Positions 1-12,870 of a stretch of 64,000 nucleotides of DNA are shown one piece after another. Within the stretch, counting starts at the first letter, position 1. Every line of letters begins with the position of its first letter. Source of the stretch: Capitulum mitella (lineage: Eukaryota > Arthropoda > Thecostraca > Pollicipedomorpha > Pollicipedidae); assembly GCA_030062745.1 (NCBI GenBank), contig CP099845.1, forward strand, positions 21,350,556 to 21,414,555. The letters run 5' to 3'. Made by a program: the position numbers and the translations under genes. A model generated the notes under the pieces. The model was not told the origin of the DNA. It saw nothing but the letters and a program-made list of their open reading frames with translations, and did not search any database.

Positions 1-100
1 CGGCGCTCTATCAGGCCACAGTTGATCCTCCTCCCAGGCCGGCTGATCCTCCTGCCCCCTGACACGACCCGGCGCCTCTATCAGGCCGACAGTTCACGCC
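1..100. repeat. Edge of a possible ~70-bp tandem repeat
   Basis: CGGCGCTCTATCAGGCCACA at position 1 recurs as CGGCGCCTCTATCAGGCCGA at about 70. The window may begin inside an array. Confidence 0.5.
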
Positions 101-3100
101 GCCGCGTCCCGCCGCCGGCCGCCTGCTCTGCATGAGAGATGCGCGCCGGGCCGCTATTAATACCAGCCACAGCTCGAGCGATCAGGCCGGCCGCTGCGGC
201 CGGCGGCGGCCGCCCGATGCTCCAGTTTGCATACATTAATGGCGCGAAGTGCCGCGCCGTTAGCATAATTTCGACACGCGCCGCCGGCTGGATGTCCTCA
301 AAACAGTCTGAGTAAGTACCCTCATCACAAGTTGGGCCCGCCACTCCAGGAAAGGCTACCTTTCCGAAAGGCTTTTTTTCGCAGCGAGCAATTCGCGCAC
401 AATGAGGCTTCTTGAGGCTTCTTTGATATAAATGAGCGCGGGACGAAAGAACTTGGGCCAGCGATGTGCCAGCAAGAGCTCCAGAATTCTGAAATATGAC
501 AGAATTATGATAGCTCGGGAGGGTCACAAGACGGTTCCGTCGACTCACGCGGGAGCCGCGTGACGTAATCGCCGCGGTTGTGACGTGACCGCATCACGTC
601 GCTCATCACGAAAGGCGAGCGGCGTGCTTCAGGAAACAGCCTGGGATTCCGCCGCCCCCGGGTTGTTGAATGACTCACTAAATCCTCACGGTGGTCACGA
701 GTCGCCGACTCACCGAATCCTCACGGTGGTCAAGAGTCGCCGTTGCCGACGGGTGCTGTTGCCGGCGAAGTCGGTGCACACAGCTTACTGACTGCTGCCT
801 CCGCGTGATCTCCATAGCGAGAACGCGCACTGAGAAAGAACTGTTAGCGGCTCAACCCTATGGGAGTCGTCGCTTTATGGGCATTCTTTCCAGAATCGAT
901 TGGCGTCCATTTACACCTACATAAGGTGCACAGTGAATACCCAATGCACTCGGACGGATATCAAATTGTCTTCGATGCTGTCCAATAAAGGACAGAGCAA
1001 TTCGAGGTAACAAAGAGCCGACATGGCCGGAGAGCATCTGACTGATCCCCTCTTCGGTCCATCTTGGCGGCTGGCTACTGGGAGGCACCGCTACGACCGG
1101 AGGAGGCTCTCCCTAACGGGAAACTTTGGCCATATTTTGTCCGAACGTCTCGGGGAGCCGCGCGATGTTTCTGCAGTGGGCCCGGAGAAGAGCGAGCTCG
1201 TCTTTGCCAGCGTCGTTATTTAGACCCGTCCGTCCCGCGGTCGCCTGGAGTCTAGTGTCGATGCGCAGCTCGGTTTTCGAACGCCGGCGTGGCCAAACGA
1301 GAGAGAGGGAGAGGACGGGAAGGGGGGAGGGAGAGACGCCGACGGGGCGACGGACGCCTTTCGTTGCCACCGTTGGGCCGTTCACCACTGGTACGTGTGA
1401 TGCTGATGATGCTGTGACGGTGGCTTATTGTTTGGGCGTTATGCGCAGCAAAGAGCCATCGCAGCAGTAGCGTTTGAGTAAGAAATGTTTGCGTGTATTG
1501 CTTATAACGGTCAGCTGGTACAATTTTCATTTCCAGAGGTAGTCAGGAAAGAATGGGCATGGAAAAGAAACATCTGTGACGTCAGCGGCGCCGATTGCGC
1601 CTCATCCAAAAATAACGGCTCGACCCTGCGCAAACATTTTCTCTCCATGTGTCTCCGGCTAAAGCTGGGTTGCAGCGGCGGCCTGAAAGTTTGGATTCGC
1701 TCGTCGGCCGCCTGTGGCGCCATCTGTCGGCGTCCCACGAGGCTTCGGTCGACCCGCCGTCGTCTATATCGTGACACAAAGGACCGCGTCCAAGCGTCGC
1801 CGTACGGCTACTGGCAAAGTGCCAGATGAGCCCGGAAAAGCTATCGCCGGATCTTGATGGGTCTTCAGCGGCTCGAACGCCCCAAGATATCCCCTGGGTC
1901 ACATGTTTCTTTTTCATTAGACTTTGTGTGGCGAGTTTCCATGGCAGTGGGAGCAGGGCTAAGCTGACTTTGAACGCCACCATGTGGCCGATTATTGCAG
2001 GGAAAGTGCCATTACACTCCATTCTGTTTAAAACAGCACAGCGCTGACAGAATTGCTAGGAGACCTAGCTAAACTGTTCGCCAAACATTACAGTTCACCA
2101 GTTTGTCTCCGTGAAATCATTTACGTAGGTCCACATGTCACACAGTCAAAGCACTTGGTGTCCCCGGTCAATCATGTTCTCCTATAACACCTATAACACA
2201 AATGATCAGCTTTTATGCGCCCTTTTCGTTTGTTATGTCTTCCCGAGGCCAATGGTGTGCCATTCAAACATTTCTCATCATACCATGGCTCTGAAACAAG
2301 AACTGGTCGTTTCGGACCTCGTCGTAACCAAAACCATCACAAATGACATTGACCACTTTAGACGTGGAGAGGCAGTTCTCAAACTTACGAAGTGCTTTCT
2401 CATCTACGCCCATAAACAAAGATGACCACTATAGAGACCGCTCACTATGGAGACCTGTATTGGCCAGCGGTCCAGCACTCACTGCTCGCCGCTGTCACTG
2501 GCCGCCACACGAGGACGCAGTGCCAAAAGCATCGTGCGGGCCAGCCTACCGACCGGGCGTCACGGGCCCTACCAGGCCCGGCAGGCCGGCACGAAGACGG
2601 CACAGCGACCGGCACAACCACACAACCAAAAAAGCGTTGGCTGAGTACCGAGACTGGCCGCGTTCGATCCGAAATCTGCCACTGCGCACAGATCCGTTTG
2701 TATGATGACTGTCTCCCAGATACGGGACCTCGGGAAAAACAGTCCGTAGACACGCTTCATCCACCTCGACTTGAGGCCCCGGCGGGGCTGCATTTCACTC
2801 AGAGGTGTTCGTCTAGCGGCGCCCGTCAGTGTTGCACTGCCCTTCGCTGGGTGTTTTCCCCGCCCTCGCATGTGCATTGATCTGGCGCCCCGTGTTTACT
2901 CCAGGCCGAGCCGTGCGATGTTCGCCACATCCCGACGGCGTCGACCCTTCGCAGAGCACCGACTCAGAGACGCAGCGATCGGTTCCGGATCAGCGTGCAC
3001 CACTCCAATGAGAAGCAATCCCACGTCGAGTCTCGTGGGATCCGTTCCGGAGTGAGTTCTGCTAATTGTTGTTAAAGCAGATCCCGGTGCCAAGTGCAAA

Positions 3101-3378
3101 AATTCGAGTCACGCGACACGTCGACATCGATGAAGAGCGGGCCGGCAATCCATTGTCGTCGTGTTTTGCGCCACGCCGGCAACGTCGGCTCCTGTTTGAA
3201 CCGGAGTTTCAAGCGTCAATATTTGAACAGCTTCGTGCGGCTGATCTCGTGGATAAACACCCAACTTCTGCAGCTCATCTCGCGCCCATCCACGTAAGAT
3301 ATCGGCTCGATGCGGCGTTCGCTGTCAGCTGGCAAAGAGCGGCTCTCAGGCGGTGACGCCCTGGCCTGGCCTGTGACG
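101..3378. other. Intergenic, no gene seen
   Basis: GC-rich to about 320 with embedded GCTATTAATAC and TTTGCATACATTAATGG cores, then mixed composition. Open frames are short, overlap on both strands and show no domain or splice-phase logic. Confidence 0.6.
672..741. repeat. 35-bp tandem duplication
   Basis: GACTCAC..AATCCTCACGGTGGTCA..GAGTCGCC occurs at 672 and again at 707 with few differences. Confidence 0.9.
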
Positions 3379-3500
3379 CCGCCGACCTCGGCCGGGACCT
3401 CAGCCGGGACCTGCCGGGCCTCGGCCGGGACCTCGGCCGGGACCTCAGCCGGGACCTGCCGGGCCTCAGCCGGGACCTCAGCCGGGACCTGTCGGGGCCC
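3379..3500. repeat. 12-bp GC-rich minisatellite
   Basis: Repeats of GCCGGGACCTCG/A interspersed with GCCGGGACCTGCCGGGCCTC. Encodes (AGTS)n or (EVPA)n-like low complexity by chance. Confidence 0.9.
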
Positions 3501-4178
3501 GGCGGCCGTGTCGGCCTCGCGTCGAGCGGCCGGGCGAATTTCCAGGACTGTCAGACGCTGCACTGATCGAGAAATCATGGGAACAGTTGGAGGAACGCCG
3601 ACGAGCAACGCTTCATGAGACGCAAACATATTTCAGGAGAAAATATTAGAAGTAAGCAGATCAGTGAAAAAGAGAGGAGGTAATCCACTCGTACACTTTG
3701 CCACATGCACACTCGCAAACCTCTTGAGTTTCATACTCCGCCGCCCTGCATGAATAACCTACTCGCTGACTTCGTACAACTGACTGGCCCATACAGTGTC
3801 CAAAATTAACCTACACCGACTTTAATCCAGCCCACTCGGGCCGCCATTTGTTTAATCACTTGTCTACCGTAATCCAGTCCTTGCTGCCGTAATCTACTTC
3901 CTTGCTGGTGTAATCCAGTCGTCAGCGCCCCCGTGCCCGGCCACGCCTCCGCCAAACGGGTCCGTCTTCAATCACGGCGTGGGCCGTATCCGGAGTCCGG
4001 GCCCGCGCCCGGGGAGCCGGATCCCGACAGTGCGCAGGCCCGTGATGTAAATGACCCGTATATTGGATTTGGGCCCTTTCAGCGGCGCGCCGGCCGGCGG
4101 GGAGGCGGCCGAACGTCGGCGCCAATTTCGCGACACAAAGGGCCCGACGCATCGGCCAGTCGCGGCACGCCCGGCGGG

Positions 4179-4662
4179 CGCCACTTGTCCGGAGAGGGCT
4201 GCAGCTTCAGCTACCTGGACAGCGCCACTTGTCCGGAGAGGGCTGCAGCTTCAGCTGTCTGGAACAGCGCCACTTGTCCGGAGAGGGCTGCGGCTTCAGC
4301 TGTCTGGAACAGCGCCACTTGTCCGGACAAGGCCGCAGCTTCAGCTGTCTGGAACAGCGCCACTTGTCCGGAGAGGGCTGCGGCTTCAGCTGTCTGGAAC
4401 AGCACCATTTGTCCGGAGAGGGCTGCAGCTTCAGCTGTCTGGAACAGCGCCACTTGTCCGGAGAGGGCCGCAGCTTCAGCTGTCTGGAACAGCGCCACTT
4501 GTCCGGAGAGGGCCGCAGCTTCAGCTGTCTGGAACAGCGCCACTTGTCCGGACAGGGCCGCAGCTTCAGCTGTCTGGAACAGCGCCACTTGCCTAAAAAG
4601 GGCCACAGCTTCAGCTGTGTGGGCCAACGCCACCTATGCGGAGAGGGCTGCAGCTACATCCA
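4179..4662. repeat. 45-bp minisatellite, about 11 copies
   Basis: Unit CGCCACTTGTCCGGAGAGGG plus CTGCAGCTTCAGCTG and TCTGGAACAG. First copy 44 bp, then nine of 45 bp, last partial. Since 45 is divisible by three and the unit lacks stops, three plus frames and one minus frame stay open, producing false 140-259-codon ORFs. Copies 10 and 11 are most diverged, as expected at an array edge. Most units contain the E-box CAGCTG. Confidence 0.97.
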
Positions 4663-6157
4663 CTAGCCTGAAATCTTTCCCTCTATCTCTCCCCGTCTTC
4701 TCTGTGATCTGAGCGGAAGGTTTACACTCGAGTCATGGCAGGTGACCCAATACTCGCAGGACTGCCAGGGAGGGTGGACCCTAGGCGTCGCTGATTTGCT
4801 CAGTGCGTCCAGCGACACGGGAAGGGCAGAAACTACTGGAAATCTTGTCGTGTTTCGATCTGGTAGTTTCTGGAAAGGAGTTAACAGTTAAAGGATGATG
4901 ATGAGAAAATACTTCAGGCAAATGCAGCGAGATGCTTATAAAAACTGCAAGGTTTGGTTCAGATCAACATGAACCGTAGCACCATTTGAGTAAAAAATAC
5001 CCGAATGTTTTGCAGTGTATAAAGCAACTGTCTAACCATTATGGCCCGTTGCTTTTCATCACGGTTTTACTTCAGACGTCATCACCAGAAGTGTCAAGAT
5101 GACCGCTGAAGACACAGCAGTGGCCGTGGTTTTCTCCCTTTCCTTTTTCGGATAAGCTTATCTTCCGTCAGAAATGATTTATAAACGCCTCCGTGCGGAT
5201 GGAAAGGCAACACCTAAACAGAAGCGAGACCTGCTTCTCATACATCACCGCGCCACTTCGCGCTTGGAAAGAATAGGTGACTTCGAGGCCCCACAGACGG
5301 TACGCCAATAATTTTGGTGGCAGCCTGAGAAAATAAATTCGCAGCTACTCGCCGTTCTGTCTGCCACATCTGTTGCCCGATAAACTGACTCAACGGGCAG
5401 CGCAACTGGGAGTTTCGACGAAATGGACCACTCTGTTTTGTCGAAAAGACCGCGACGGAAAGAAAACAAAGATCTATACGCAGTTGTCAATGACGTCATT
5501 GGCAAGTCCAGCACGTGATAAAATGTAAATTGGACGACTCCTGCCAGGGACACAGGGATTTTCGTTTTTGTTTCGTGGGCAGGATAAAGGCGCGAGCTAG
5601 GGGAATTGCGGCTTAACAAAACGTTGTCGGCAGCCTTCAGCTGCATCGATCAATCCCTCTGATAACAGAGAAATAAATGTCCGTTGGAAAGTGGGACGTT
5701 AAGAACATGCCATGTTTCTGTAGGGGGATTTTGTTCCAGTCACCGACCGATCTTTCAGTCCCAGCCTTCGAAGAGGTGACAAATCAGCAGAGAGTTACAC
5801 CATCATGAACGGCCTTATCTATTCCTGGAGCACAAATCTTCCCAGCTGCGGCACCGGCACCCTCTCCCGCCACGGCGCCGCCCTCACCGAGACCTGAGCG
5901 CCGCAGGCCGCCGCTGACGTCACGGCTCGTGCTGTCCACCCGGACAGCGGCTGCGGCGGCTGCGGCGGCGCCGCTCCGAGCCTCTCCAATCATCGTCCGA
6001 TCAGTGGCGTCGTACCGGCCGACTGCCGGCCATCACCGGCGCGGCGATGAACGGCCTCCCGGCGGCGGCCCATCGCCGGCGCGACGTGACCGGACTGAGG
6101 CCGGGCTGGCGGCCCCGGCGGCCGGCCGGTCCCGCCGGTCAACAGCGCGCCGCACGC
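4663..6157. other. Intergenic, no gene seen
   Basis: Ordinary mixed-composition DNA to 5,800, then a GC-rich block leading into the 30-bp minisatellite. Nothing recognisable. Confidence 0.55.
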
Positions 6158-6478
6158 CGAGCCTGCCGGTAAACAGGAGCCGACCCCGAGGCCTGGTGGT
6201 AAACAGGAGCGCACCCCGGAGCCTGCTGGTAAACAGGAGCCGACTCCGGAGCCTGCTGTTACACAGGAGCCGACCCGGGCCTGGTGATAAACAGGAGCCT
6301 GCTGTTAAATAGGAGCCGACCACTGCGCCTGGTGAACAACAGGAGCCGACCGCAGAGCCCGGTGATAAACAGGAGCCTGCTGTTAAACAGGAGCCGACCC
6401 CGGGCCTGGTAATAAACAGGAGCCGACCCCTGAGCCTGGTGATAAACAGGAGCCGACCCCGGAGCCAAGTAGTGAGCA
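6158..6478. repeat. 30-bp minisatellite, about 10 copies
   Basis: Unit GCCTGCTGGTAAACAGGAGC plus CGACCCCGGA. One frame reads EPTPEPAGKQ repeats over the first four units, then single-base losses and TAA/TAG codons break it. Two units carry an 18-bp insertion. No flanking exon is evident, so it is treated as non-coding. Confidence 0.92.
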
Positions 6479-8123
6479 GGAACCTGGAGACCCCAGCCTT
6501 GGCCTGCAAGCAAACAAAAGCCACCCCAGATTCTAGAGCCGAGCAAGATCCGGCGCAGAAGCCAACATGCGTGAAGCCGTCACGGTAAAACATGACATTT
6601 AAGACATCCCAGGAGCCCCGGATGGGAGTCGGGCTCCGGAAAACGTCTAGTTGTGCAAAAGTCTCTTTAGAACGGGATTTGCAACTGTGGTCGAAAACTG
6701 TATCAACCAACGAAGATAATCTGAGATCCCCATAAATGAAATAGAGGTTTGCAGTTCTCGTCTTGCAGCGCGTGCGGGATAAGCAGAGATAAAGTATTTG
6801 GGGAGACAAATATGTTTTAAAGGACGTTAAATGAGAATTTCGGACATGGTGGGTACAACTGGAACCTGCGTATACCGCGTTCCTTTCACTCTCGCGCACG
6901 CCTCCTGGACCAAAGATCTCTGATAACGTCCACTATACTGTTCCGCTTTTTATTCAGTCGATAGCAACCCAACGTCTGTTGACGGCTCTGGATTGCACAG
7001 GGATGGACGTTGCTGGCGCCTGCTGTCGACTACATCCGCTGCAGCTGACGCCGAGACTGAGTAAATCGTGCGTCAATGGGCGTGAGCACGCAGAGAACAG
7101 GGTAACCACGGCCCGGGGGCGGGCCGCGGCTGGTTCCGCAGCACGCCGACACGATCTTCCCTGCTCTGCCCTCTGCCGCCCCGAGATCCCGTTCCGACGC
7201 TCTGCCCGCCTCGCTCCGGCGCTCTGCCCCCGGCTCTGGCGGTGGCTGTCGGACTATGCGAGAGAGGCTCCAGGTGTCTGCGCCCTCTGCCTGCTGCGCA
7301 ACGCTGTTTGTTGTTCAAAATAACGTCTTTGTAAAGCCGTCGGCCCAGTCTCATAAAACTCCGAACATGAGCGTGTTTTTTTCCCTGTTCCAATTTGCCA
7401 AAAAAGCACGTACATGCTCACTGATAATCTCATTAGTTCCATGGATGGAGCGGGACAGAGTGGAACGAGCTTCACGGAGGCAGCGTCATTCGTCTTCTCG
7501 TAGACTCACAATCGGCGCCATAAATTAAGACCGCGTGGTCCCTTGAGCATTATTAATGGCACGTCATATTTCAAAGGCGCCCGTGGTACCTAGGTTATGC
7601 CAACAGGTAGCTAGGCCAAGCTCGACAGCGGACGCTTCCTGTCAGTACTGGTGAACCACTGTAAACTGGTGTTCAGAATACTCCTAACCCGGCCTTCAGA
7701 TTGCTGGTTTCATGCTGATGTATCGGGCGCAAACATTAAAGGAATGCGAAAGCGCTTCGGAGTACTGAAGATTTGCAACAATTGCGCCCAACCCTTCCAC
7801 TAAATGCCGCCGACGCTTTCACCCACGTTTAGCAGCAGGACTACGCTTGTTCATAAATTTGTCATGTATGATTGCAGCCGTCTGGATTCGCCGTCACGCC
7901 TCCGCAAATATGAAGTCCAGTGCAGATAAATTCGCACAATTTGAAAGAAATGATGGTGCGCAGTAGCTATCTAGATATCAGAATGGAGCAACCACATCAA
8001 TGAAAACAAACTAAAACATACAAACATGGACAATATAAACAAAACATCAGTAGTATTCACATGGCCCGTTTTGCCTGTGCTTCGCAGAAACCAGTAGAAT
8101 ATATTTGTCCCCATTTCCATATT

Positions 8124-8163
8124 CTGTATTCCATATTCCATTCCATATTCCATATTCCATATC
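8124..8163. repeat. TTCCATA/ATTCC microsatellite
   Basis: Imperfect tandem TATTCCAT and ATTCC units in AT-rich DNA. Confidence 0.85.
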
Positions 8164-8661
8164 CGCCGAATGGACTAAGTGAAAACAAAAAAAGATTGCT
8201 GACGATTGTTCGAAAACACAGTTTATCCAGTGGCCAGCAAAATTTAAATCCGCCGCAGGAGAGCGGCAGCCCGGTAGCCAAACAGTCGGCAGATTCTGTT
8301 TCATCGCGCCATTTTTCCGCGGCGGTCCTTTGTTTGCCGACCTGCCCGCGCTGACGCGGCCATCTGCCGGTTCCCGCCGATCCAGTCGCCGCTTCCCGTG
8401 TCGACCTCCGGCGCCGGCCGGTCGCCGCTGTTTCAGTTCGGCGTCGTGCGGCCACCGACAGCACGAGGTACGAGAAAACTGCCCGCTGTTTGCTACATGT
8501 CGTTTTGGTGTGGCAATATCATGTTGCAAGACAAAGACGTAAAGCTTCGGGACGACGCACGAGGTGCACTTGCACTGCGTGGCCGAGTGTTTTTGATTGT
8601 ATGAAGCTCGTAGCCGACGCCTTCAGCGCCTTCCTTGCTGCAGTTCCTGCCCGGTCTCTGC

Positions 8662-8771
8662 CGCACAGTTCCTGCTCTCCAGCGGCGTTAGATCGCTTCC
8701 AACTGCGCCAGCGCACAGTTCCTGCTCTCCAGCGGCGTTAGATCGCTTCCAGCCGCGCCGACGCACAGCTT
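8662..8771. repeat. 50-bp tandem duplication
   Basis: Units start at 8,662 and 8,712 (CGCACAGTTCCTGCTCTCCA onward), nearly identical, with the start of a third copy at about 8,761 (CGCACAGCTTCC). Confidence 0.93.
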
Positions 8772-10059
8772 CCTAGTCAACATCGAGAGCTGCGCCCGTC
8801 TGAAGAGCGCGAGCGGCGATTGGCGGCCGGTGCCGCACAATCGATTACCTACTTATAATCCGTTTTCACGATGGCTATGTTCGGAAAGTGCCGCCCGTAA
8901 ATTCCTCAGGTACTTAACTGAAAACGCATGAAAAGTGTGCTGTGACTGGATATAACTGTATAACTGATATGAGAAATAACTGATAAGATATAAAATATAA
9001 CTGACATAACTGTGATGAAACTGGAGATAAATCAGTGTAAAGTTATCGGAATTATCGGAATATTCAGCAAATTAAACAGCAACTACCTGTCGTTTACTAG
9101 TGTCCATACTCCAGATTCGGTGTTCGCGGATACTTCAGCGTTTGGTCCCACTCGCCGAGTAGCGCCAAATCAAGTGGCATTCTTCGACGAAAATTTCCAG
9201 AAGTTCGGTACTGTATGAATATCGTGGGCGACCACGGTCGGACGAATCTGATTGGCTGCTGCGTTCACAGCTGATCGCTAACGACCGTTGTGTCTCACAT
9301 ACGCCGTCTCGGCACCATGGTGTTTGCGATGTCATTTGCGTTTGTTTTGAGAATGTATTGTTTTCAAGTTTTTTTTTGCGGCCGAAAGCATATCAAAATA
9401 ATTGACTCCAGGTGGTGCTGGTTGCCTTAGCGTCCACCCTGCTAGTCCTCGCACTAAGGTAAATAAGTTATCACCGTGGTACTGATGATTGTTCACGCAG
9501 TCTTCGCCTTGTGATGCAACATTTGAAAATCAACAATCCGTTCTAAATCTAGCAATAAGTTGTTTTTTGAGTAAGGCAAGTAAATGTCCCGTCTTGAAAT
9601 AACATTTTCGTTCCTTTATGCATAGAAGTATTTCCATTCTTATCAGACTTCCATCTTTCAGTTAAAAATCTCGTTTGAAATATTTACACCAAAAGTTCCA
9701 CTTAACTACTAAAATTGGGCACCTAAAGAATTTACGGGCTGCACTTTCCGAGCACAGCCATCATGAAAACGGCTATATTGAGCTTTAAGGCGAGCCATGA
9801 CCTTCTGGCCATTATGCGCCGCCTGTAATGTCTGAGTAAGCTGCGATGCTGTGAAGTGGGTGTGATGAATTTCGAGGCAGAGCAAGTATTTCATTTAAGG
9901 TTACAGCGGGAAAGAGCAGAGAACATAAGTGACCAGCTGAATCTGAGTTTGCATGACTGCAGGCTAAATTTAGAAGCCGCGTGGAAGACCGGCAAGTGAG
10001 GAGACCGCCATGAAGCGGAGACAAGACGCTTAGAGAGAAGATGGAGCGGGTCGTCGTCT

Positions 10060-12870
10060 TGACTTCTACAAGTGTCGTTGCTTAAACCTTCCTTAAAAAT
10101 TTGCGCTATGATTTACGTTAGATTTTCCCAAGGCGCCGGTACGTGGCCTTCTTTTCACAGAAAGCACGGAGGGGTGGTGCGGGCTAGGAGGAGATCGCCC
10201 ACACCGCCTCTCACGCCGGCTGAGCGTCCACCCTATCACGCCGGCTGCTGCGGAAGAGGAAAATGGGTGGAAGAGTGGGAAAGAGTTGTAGTGCTGGTGC
10301 TGTGCTAGAGTTCTGCTACGTGTGTCGCATTCAGATGCCCGAATGACAGTTTCAAAACGTCTGCGTACTGGTTTCTCAGGAGGGTGCTCAGAGTGAGCTG
10401 GATGCTCTCTTGTTGGCAGAAGGCCTTGATGGATCGACTTTGGGTGTCAGAGTCGCTACATTCTAGCAGGAGGCGGCTAATGTTAAGTGGTGTGTTGCAT
10501 TTGTTGCGTTGTGATGTTTCACATAAGTCGTCTTCCATGATCGGTTGCGTGAGCTTCGTGCGGCCCGTTTTAAGTCGGGAGAAGATGACTTCTTGACGTC
10601 GACATTTTTGACCTGATGTGTCTTAGGCGTCAAGCGTGGGTTTGATTGCGTGCAGGTGCTCGTGGTGGTTTTGTGACCAAGCCTTTTGTTGCCCTTGGCG
10701 AATGCGATGTTGGATGATTGACTTGCAGTCGTCCAGTGAGAATTTTATGTCGGAGCAAGTGTTCAAATCTAATGCTTGTTTGCCACCTGGTCTGCTCGTT
10801 CGTTCCCTTTCATGTCTGCGTGTCCAAAGGAATGAAATGTTGTTTACATTAGGGGACACGTGCTGCTGTATGCGATGTATTATGCAGTGTGATGAGGCGG
10901 CCATGTTGCTGATGGCCCGAAGAACTGATTTCGAGTCGGAGCAGACAACTACATTAGTACTGTTGTGTCTGATTGTCAGCGAATGGCTGTCAGGATGGCC
11001 ATGGCTTCCGCTGTGAAGATGGATGATCTATCTGGGCGACGGTTGCCAAGCTCGGAGCTGGGCGATGAGAGTCGAAAGCCGACTATGTCGTCAATCTTGG
11101 GCCGTCCGTGTATGTGAATGATTTGTGGTTGTTGACTGTGGTGCACTCGTTGAACCTGGCGTGGATTTCTGTTCGCGTTATGTCTGCTTTGCGTTCTGCA
11201 AGTAGGTATTTGACGGTGGGTTGTGTATGGATCCAGAGTGGCCTGAGGGTCGGTCCGGGTGCAGTGGGTGGTAAGACAAAATGAAGGTCTGCTAGAGCCG
11301 TGCTCATTTGAACGTGGAATAGTGCGCGTTTGCGTGCTGCACGGCTGTTGACTAGTCTGGCATGGTTGAAGCGGAGCTTTGCCGGTTGGTGTTCTGTGGT
11401 CAGCACTGCTGTGTAGTACCGGCACGGTTGTTGAGCTCTTTTTGTCTGTAGTGTGCGAATGTCTCCATCAGCCAGCAGACTGGTAACCGGCAGTCTATGT
11501 AGGACTCCTGTGGCTGCTCCAATGCTTGGGTTTTGTATGATTTCTAGTTTTTTTGTGCTAGGCATGTTGAGGTGGTGTTGAATATGATGCTGATATACTC
11601 CAGGATGGACCTTATGGTGGCTTTGTTAAGCCTGAGCAGTGTTTGTCTGCCTCCGCCCCAGTCTGTTGCAGACAGGGGGCAGGTAATATTAATGCGCATT
11701 GCACATCGTTTGGCGATAACCTCGAAATGTGGTCGAAACGTGAATTTCTCACCCAGATGGACGCCAAGAAATTTGGAGATCTTGGCCTGCTCGATAGTTT
11801 CGCCGTCGATGCGCCGACTGAGTCTGGGTATCCTCGAACGTGGGCGGATGCGACTGTTGCGGACTTTTCGGTGGACAGGGAGAAACCCCAGGTTTTGCAT
11901 CACGTTGCAATGTGGTCGTCACCTAACTGTACGATGTTTTCGGCTTGTAGGGAGCAGTGGCGAGTGGCTCGAATGGCCACGTCTCCCGCAAACAGTGAGT
12001 GGTGTAATGCTTTGCAGGCAAAGTCATATAACATGTCGCTGATCATGATAAAAATAATGTCGGTGAAATGGTTCTTCCTTGTGGCAGGCCCAGGCCTTGT
12101 GCTGCCTTGTTGGTAGCGGTGTTGTTGCATCTGATCTTTACTGTTTTGTCCCGAACAAAATCCGGCAAAAAGTGCGCTATGTGTCCGCGCAGGCCTAGTT
12201 TGCACAGTCAGGGTGTAAGTGCGGACTTCTGTACGCGGTCAGATGAGGCCGTGATTTCTAAGTATGCGGTTGCTGTGTTGCGTTTGTAGCTGAGGTCGTG
12301 TTTATAATCGTATACGATGTGAATGACGTTGTCTGTGGTGGATTTGTGTTTTCTGAAGCCTCGAAATACTCGCCGAGCAGGGTTTTGCTTTCAAGAAAGT
12401 GACGGAGGATGTGTGTTGGCCATGCACTCGACCAACTTACTAGCACAGCTAGTGAGCGAAACTGGCCTGCAGTCTTTTGGTTGAGTGAGTCTCTTGTTTG
12501 GCTTTTAGTTTTACAAGTGGAATGATGGTGCTCTCCCACCAGTCTGGTGGGAGTCACTGAGGAAGAGATCGTTAATGGCCGTCAGTAGGTACGTTAATGA
12601 GACTTAACTTGGATTCCTGAAAAAACTGGTAGTGTATGTCGTCCAGCCCAACGGACTCATTGCTGCACTTGCTGATGGCAAGGGCCGTGCAGTGTGAATG
12701 GTTTGCCGTTGACTTCACTGTTGGTAGACTGAAAGTCTGTCGCCGCTGCGAGCGCGTGCAATGCTCTGCAATTGTTTTGCAATTGCAAATGCAATTATCG
12801 GTGCTAGGTCGCAGGAATGCTTAGCTGCCACGTTCTCGTAATATGCTTTGAAATGTCCTACATCCTCGCC
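10060..12870 (-). mobile_element. Decayed, 5'-truncated LINE (I/Nimb/Ingi-like, with RNase H)
   Basis: Non-LTR retrotransposon remnant on the minus strand. In order from high to low coordinates it has the RT start (YYENVAAKHSC, SVGLDDIHYQF, WWESTIIPL, CRPVSLTSCASKLVE), middle RT (GFRKHKSTTDNVIHIVYDY, LGLPQGRTISPTLF, LFAGDVAI), the thumb region, an RNase H domain (FTYTDG, FTAEAMAILTAIR, VCSDSKSV, GHADMKGNERADQVA) and a Cys-containing tail. No endonuclease domain is seen, so it is truncated. Clade placement is an inference from the RNase H at the C terminus. Exact ends, poly-A tail and target duplication are not visible. Confidence 0.85.
10306..12860 (-). pseudogene. Broken RT-RNase H reading frame of the LINE
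   Basis: Protein similarity jumps between all three minus frames. Stops follow VECMANTHPPSLS; a shift falls between SPTLF and IMISDMLYDFACKAL; another falls directly after YTDG of RNase H (11,101-11,112). The RT block that should hold the first catalytic aspartate (FDxxKAFD region) is missing. The YADD box reads FAGD at 11,981-11,992, losing one catalytic aspartate. RNase H keeps its D, E, D and H landmarks but is frameshifted. It cannot encode an active enzyme. Confidence 0.85.

Larger units (their letters stand above)
6479..10059. other. Intergenic, no gene seen
   Basis: Apart from the microsatellite at 8.1 kb and the duplication at 8.7 kb, I see GC-rich islands (about 7.1-7.25 and 8.25-8.45 kb) in AT-rich DNA and no coding signal. 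Confidence 0.55.

Noticed and set aside
3933-4712. Open frame of 259 codons with 15-residue repeats
   Set aside because: It lies over a 45-bp minisatellite whose other frames are also open; no domain, start context or splice evidence.
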